The notes beneath the pieces were generated by a model. That model was not told the DNA's origin, did no database searches, and worked only from the letters and a program-made list of their open reading frames with translations. Shown here piece by piece: positions 6,161 through 7,852 of a DNA stretch of 7,852 bases (positions within the stretch are counted from its first letter, which is position 1; each line of letters starts with the position of its first letter). Location: NCBI GenBank assembly GCA_029861485.1, contig JAOTZF010000079.1:1-7852 (forward strand). The letters are read 5' to 3'. Origin of the DNA: Thermoleophilia bacterium (lineage in GTDB: Bacteria > Actinomycetota > Thermoleophilia > Miltoncostaeales > Miltoncostaeaceae). Both the position numbers and the translations under genes were made by a program.

Positions 6161-6264
6161 TGGCGCTCGAGGAGGGAGGCTCGTGGCGCCTTTCTGCCCG
6201 GTTGTGGCGCGAGAGTGCCCTATGGCGCGAGGGCAGGTAAACCCGCAAACGCCAGACTTGGCGC
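6161..6264. repeat. Cluster of five TGGCGC motifs upstream of the YtxH-like gene
   Basis: TGGCGC occurs on the plus strand at 6161, 6184, 6205, 6223 and 6259, all in the same direction and 18-36 bases apart. The copies at 6205, 6223 and 6259 extend to TGGCGCGA. Elsewhere in the window I counted the hexamer only at scattered single sites. The last copy overlaps a small palindrome, cgccagacttggcg (6250-6263). The array fills most of the spacer in front of the gene and could be a regulator-binding region. It does not reach the ribosome binding site. Confidence 0.45.
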
Positions 6265-6330
6265 GATCCTCACAAGATTCGTTCCTCATTAACAGTGGCT
6301 GAATGCAGAGATCATCGGCTCTCGTTGCCG

Positions 6331-6359
6331 TCGCATGGACAAGAGCCTATGTCATGCGA
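6331..6359. terminator. Hairpin directly after the lipoprotein stop
   Basis: tcgcatg (6331-6337) pairs with catgcga (6353-6359), and after a one-base bulge aca pairs with tgt, leaving an eight-base loop. On the minus strand the stem begins two bases after the TGA of the lipoprotein gene. No T-run follows. The loop is also complementary to a segment just downstream. Confidence 0.5.
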
Positions 6360-6361
6360 GA

Positions 6362-6862
6362 TCAGGAGGGGTCGACGCAGAGCGCAAAGGCCCCGCTGCC
6401 ACGGGCGCCCAGGTCGACTTGCAGCAGGGCCAGGCCGATCTTGGCCGGCCGCCACGCGATCGAACCGCCTTCGGGCAGGGGTTCCTCGGTTCCGTCCTCC
6501 CACACCACCGTTAGCGTCTTGGGTGTTGCTCCGATCGACAGGGCGATCACCCCATCGTCTCCGGCCGCCAGATGGGGGATCGTCGCATCGGAGCAGCTCG
6601 GTGCCGGAGGGTCGCCGCAGACCACCAGGCCATCCTCGCGCCAGCACCCGCCGGCGGGTGCCAGGCTGGCCGGCTGACCCGCGACCGATGCGGACACCGT
6701 CGGAGCGCCTGGTCCGGCGGGGGCCGTCTCCGTGCCGGGCGCGGACTGCTCCATGGTGACGGCGTCAGTCGGCTCGACGGCCGAATCGGATGAGTCATCA
6801 CTCCCGCACGCGGCGGCCAGAAGGGCGAGGAGAAGCCCGGCTGCGATCAGCCGCGCCCACAC
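6362..6862 (-). CDS. Secreted lipoprotein with four cysteines, function unknown
   Basis: From the GTG at 6862 the product has 166 residues. WAR is followed by a hydrophobic stretch and the lipobox LAAAC, with the lipidated cysteine at residue 19. An acidic linker rich in serine, threonine, alanine and proline (about 20-70) would hold the domain away from the membrane. The compact C-terminal domain has cysteines at 73, 82, 90 and 162, enough for two disulfides, and strand-like segments such as TLTVVWEDG and GLALLQVDL. I recognise no family. Two other in-frame starts, GTG 6907 and ATG 6901, would lengthen the signal peptide and overlap the metalloprotease by 29-35 bases. I prefer 6862 because it follows the upstream stop by 10 bases and has AGGG eight bases before it, but this is uncertain. 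Its placement suggests co-transcription with the metalloprotease and action at the cell surface. Confidence 0.7.
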   Translation of the reverse strand: MWARLIAAGLLLALLAAACGSDDSSDSAVEPTDAVTMEQSAPGTETAPAGPGAPTVSASVAGQPASLAPAGGCWREDGLVVCGDPPAPSCSDATIPHLAAGDDGVIALSIGATPKTLTVVWEDGTEEPLPEGGSIAWRPAKIGLALLQVDLGARGSGAFALCVDPS

Positions 6863-6872
6863 CGGAACGACC

Positions 6873-7852
6873 CTAGTACTTGCTGTTGTTGATGAGCGCA
6901 TCGCCACGACCGAGTTTGCGCGCCGTGATGTCTCCGCGCTTGGCGAACGGGTACATGACGTTGGACGCGCTGTTCACATGAGCCACGCCGACAGTGTGGC
7001 CGATTTCGTGGACCATCACGCTCTGGAGATCGAAGGCGCCGACGCGTTGGCGGGTGGAGAAGCCGCCGCGAATGCGCGAGTTGAACCGCGCGTCGCTCTC
7101 CAGGACTCGGTTGCCGCTGCTCAACCACGTGAGCGTGCAGGCGACCGACCCCCGGCAGACCCCTCCAAGGCGGGCGGTGTCCCCGAAGCCGACCGAGTTG
7201 ACGTTGTTGCGACCAACCGGACGGTTGGTGGTGCCCATATAGAGGAAGCGCAGCCGCGAGTTGTCGCGGATGCTGCTGCAGTGCGTCCGGTTCGCGTTCC
7301 ATGTCCCGTGCGCAGCGCGTAGTCCCTGCAGCCCGCCCTGTCGACGTAGCGCCGCCGGCATCGAGCGCAAATTCAGTCGCCACCGGAAGGGGAAGCTGCG
7401 GATGACCCAGCCCGCGTTCGCCCGCGAGGTGGATCTGCAGCGGACATTCAAGGACACCGAACCCGAGGCCGGCGTGCGGCGCCGGGGCCCTGGCTGGGCG
7501 CGCACCGAGGCGATGACCAACTCCAGCTGGCCGTCTTCATCGAAGTAGCGGGCGTCCATCGGGTCGCCCGATTGGCTGATGGTCACGTCGGCGAACCGGG
7601 AGCCGTCGGGTCGCGAGATCACCACATTGCGATCGCCGCCGCTCGTATCGGTGACCTCTATGTCACCGCCGGGCAGGGGCTCGAGCGGGGGCGGGGCGCC
7701 CGCGAAGTCTCCCCACTCCGGGACGGAGGCGAGCTCCGGCGGAATCTCCCCGGCTACCGGTGGCTGCGTGACGGTCGTGTCTTGGGTGGTGGCATCGGGC
7801 GGGCCGGTCGGCTCGTCGTCTTGGGCGCGCACGAGCAGCCACGCGATCACCA
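6873..7852 (-). CDS. Secreted matrixin-type zinc metalloprotease, N-terminus cut by window edge
   Basis: The visible 326 codons begin inside a hydrophobic stretch (IAWLLV), probably the end of a signal peptide or membrane anchor; the true start lies beyond the window. A linker rich in threonine and proline leads to a strand-rich region (about 70-115, numbering from the first complete codon) and then a matrixin-like domain from about 150. Its parts are FPFRWRLNL, an AHGTWN helix, and the zinc site HEIGHTVGVAH (281-291) with three histidine ligands and glutamate 282 as general base. The Met-turn NVMYPF (methionine 299) follows at normal spacing. Cysteines at 138, 191, 232 and 238 could form two disulfides; no cysteine-switch propeptide is seen. 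Zinc metalloproteases of this clan (metzincins) cut proteins outside the cell. The substrate is unknown. The zinc site is complete, so activity is likely. Confidence 0.85.
   Translation of the reverse strand, partial: VIAWLLVRAQDDEPTGPPDATTQDTTVTQPPVAGEIPPELASVPEWGDFAGAPPPLEPLPGGDIEVTDTSGGDRNVVISRPDGSRFADVTISQSGDPMDARYFDEDGQLELVIASVRAQPGPRRRTPASGSVSLNVRCRSTSRANAGWVIRSFPFRWRLNLRSMPAALRRQGGLQGLRAAHGTWNANRTHCSSIRDNSRLRFLYMGTTNRPVGRNNVNSVGFGDTARLGGVCRGSVACTLTWLSSGNRVLESDARFNSRIRGGFSTRQRVGAFDLQSVMVHEIGHTVGVAHVNSASNVMYPFAKRGDITARKLGRGDALINNSKY

Noticed and set aside
6144..6248. Longer N-terminus for the YtxH-like protein
   Set aside because: The added residues are arginine-rich without a recognisable signal, and a good ribosome binding site precedes the inner ATG.
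652..6248. Shared 13-mer ggtaaacccgcaa at 652-664 and 6236-6248, considered as a dispersed repeat
   Set aside because: One shared 13-mer in a window of this size and base bias is close to chance, and the similarity does not extend.
7380..7550. Possible frameshift in the metalloprotease before the matrixin domain
   Set aside because: The other frames give no family resemblance, and the current frame runs smoothly into the FRWRLNL strand and the zinc site.

Overview
The window looks like chromosomal DNA from a high-GC actinobacterium. GC is visibly well above 60%, GTG starts are common, the actinobacterial lipoprotein signal ends in LLAAAC, and few starts have strong Shine-Dalgarno sites. A deep-branching class such as Thermoleophilia is only a guess. 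Every gene I can support lies on the minus strand; the long plus-strand reading frames are antisense shadows. No rRNA, tRNA, CRISPR array, insertion sequence or origin was recognised.

Read in the direction of transcription (right to left), the layout is as follows. The right edge carries a secreted matrixin-type zinc metalloprotease that runs off the window (6873-7852), followed at once by a small cysteine-containing lipoprotein (about 6362-6862) and a hairpin. Next come a 218-base spacer with five copies of TGGCGC, a one-helix YtxH-like small membrane protein (5814-6143), a strong hairpin, and an intact AI-2E/PerM-family permease (4626-5729). Then follow an ABC exporter reduced to its two ends (3839-4540), the last 22 codons of a short-chain dehydrogenase (3717-3785) with a hairpin behind it, and an intact RecQ helicase with two HRDC domains and no recognisable winged helix (1421-3634). 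After a 311-base spacer come an APC-family amino-acid permease also reduced to its two ends (525-1109) and a CBS-pair protein fused to a P-loop NTPase that runs off the left edge (1-508).

The most notable feature is decay. Three transport or metabolic genes around recQ survive only as terminal pieces. In two of them the ends are joined in frame and the catalytic or transport core is missing. The flanking genes (recQ, the AI-2E permease, the YtxH-like protein, and the metalloprotease as far as it is visible) look intact. This suggests a segment undergoing deletion, or an assembly that collapsed; the sequence alone cannot separate the two. I see no convincing new multi-gene defence or biosynthetic system. 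The best functional candidates for something little described are the CBS-P-loop fusion, the metalloprotease-lipoprotein pair and the unusual RecQ architecture.
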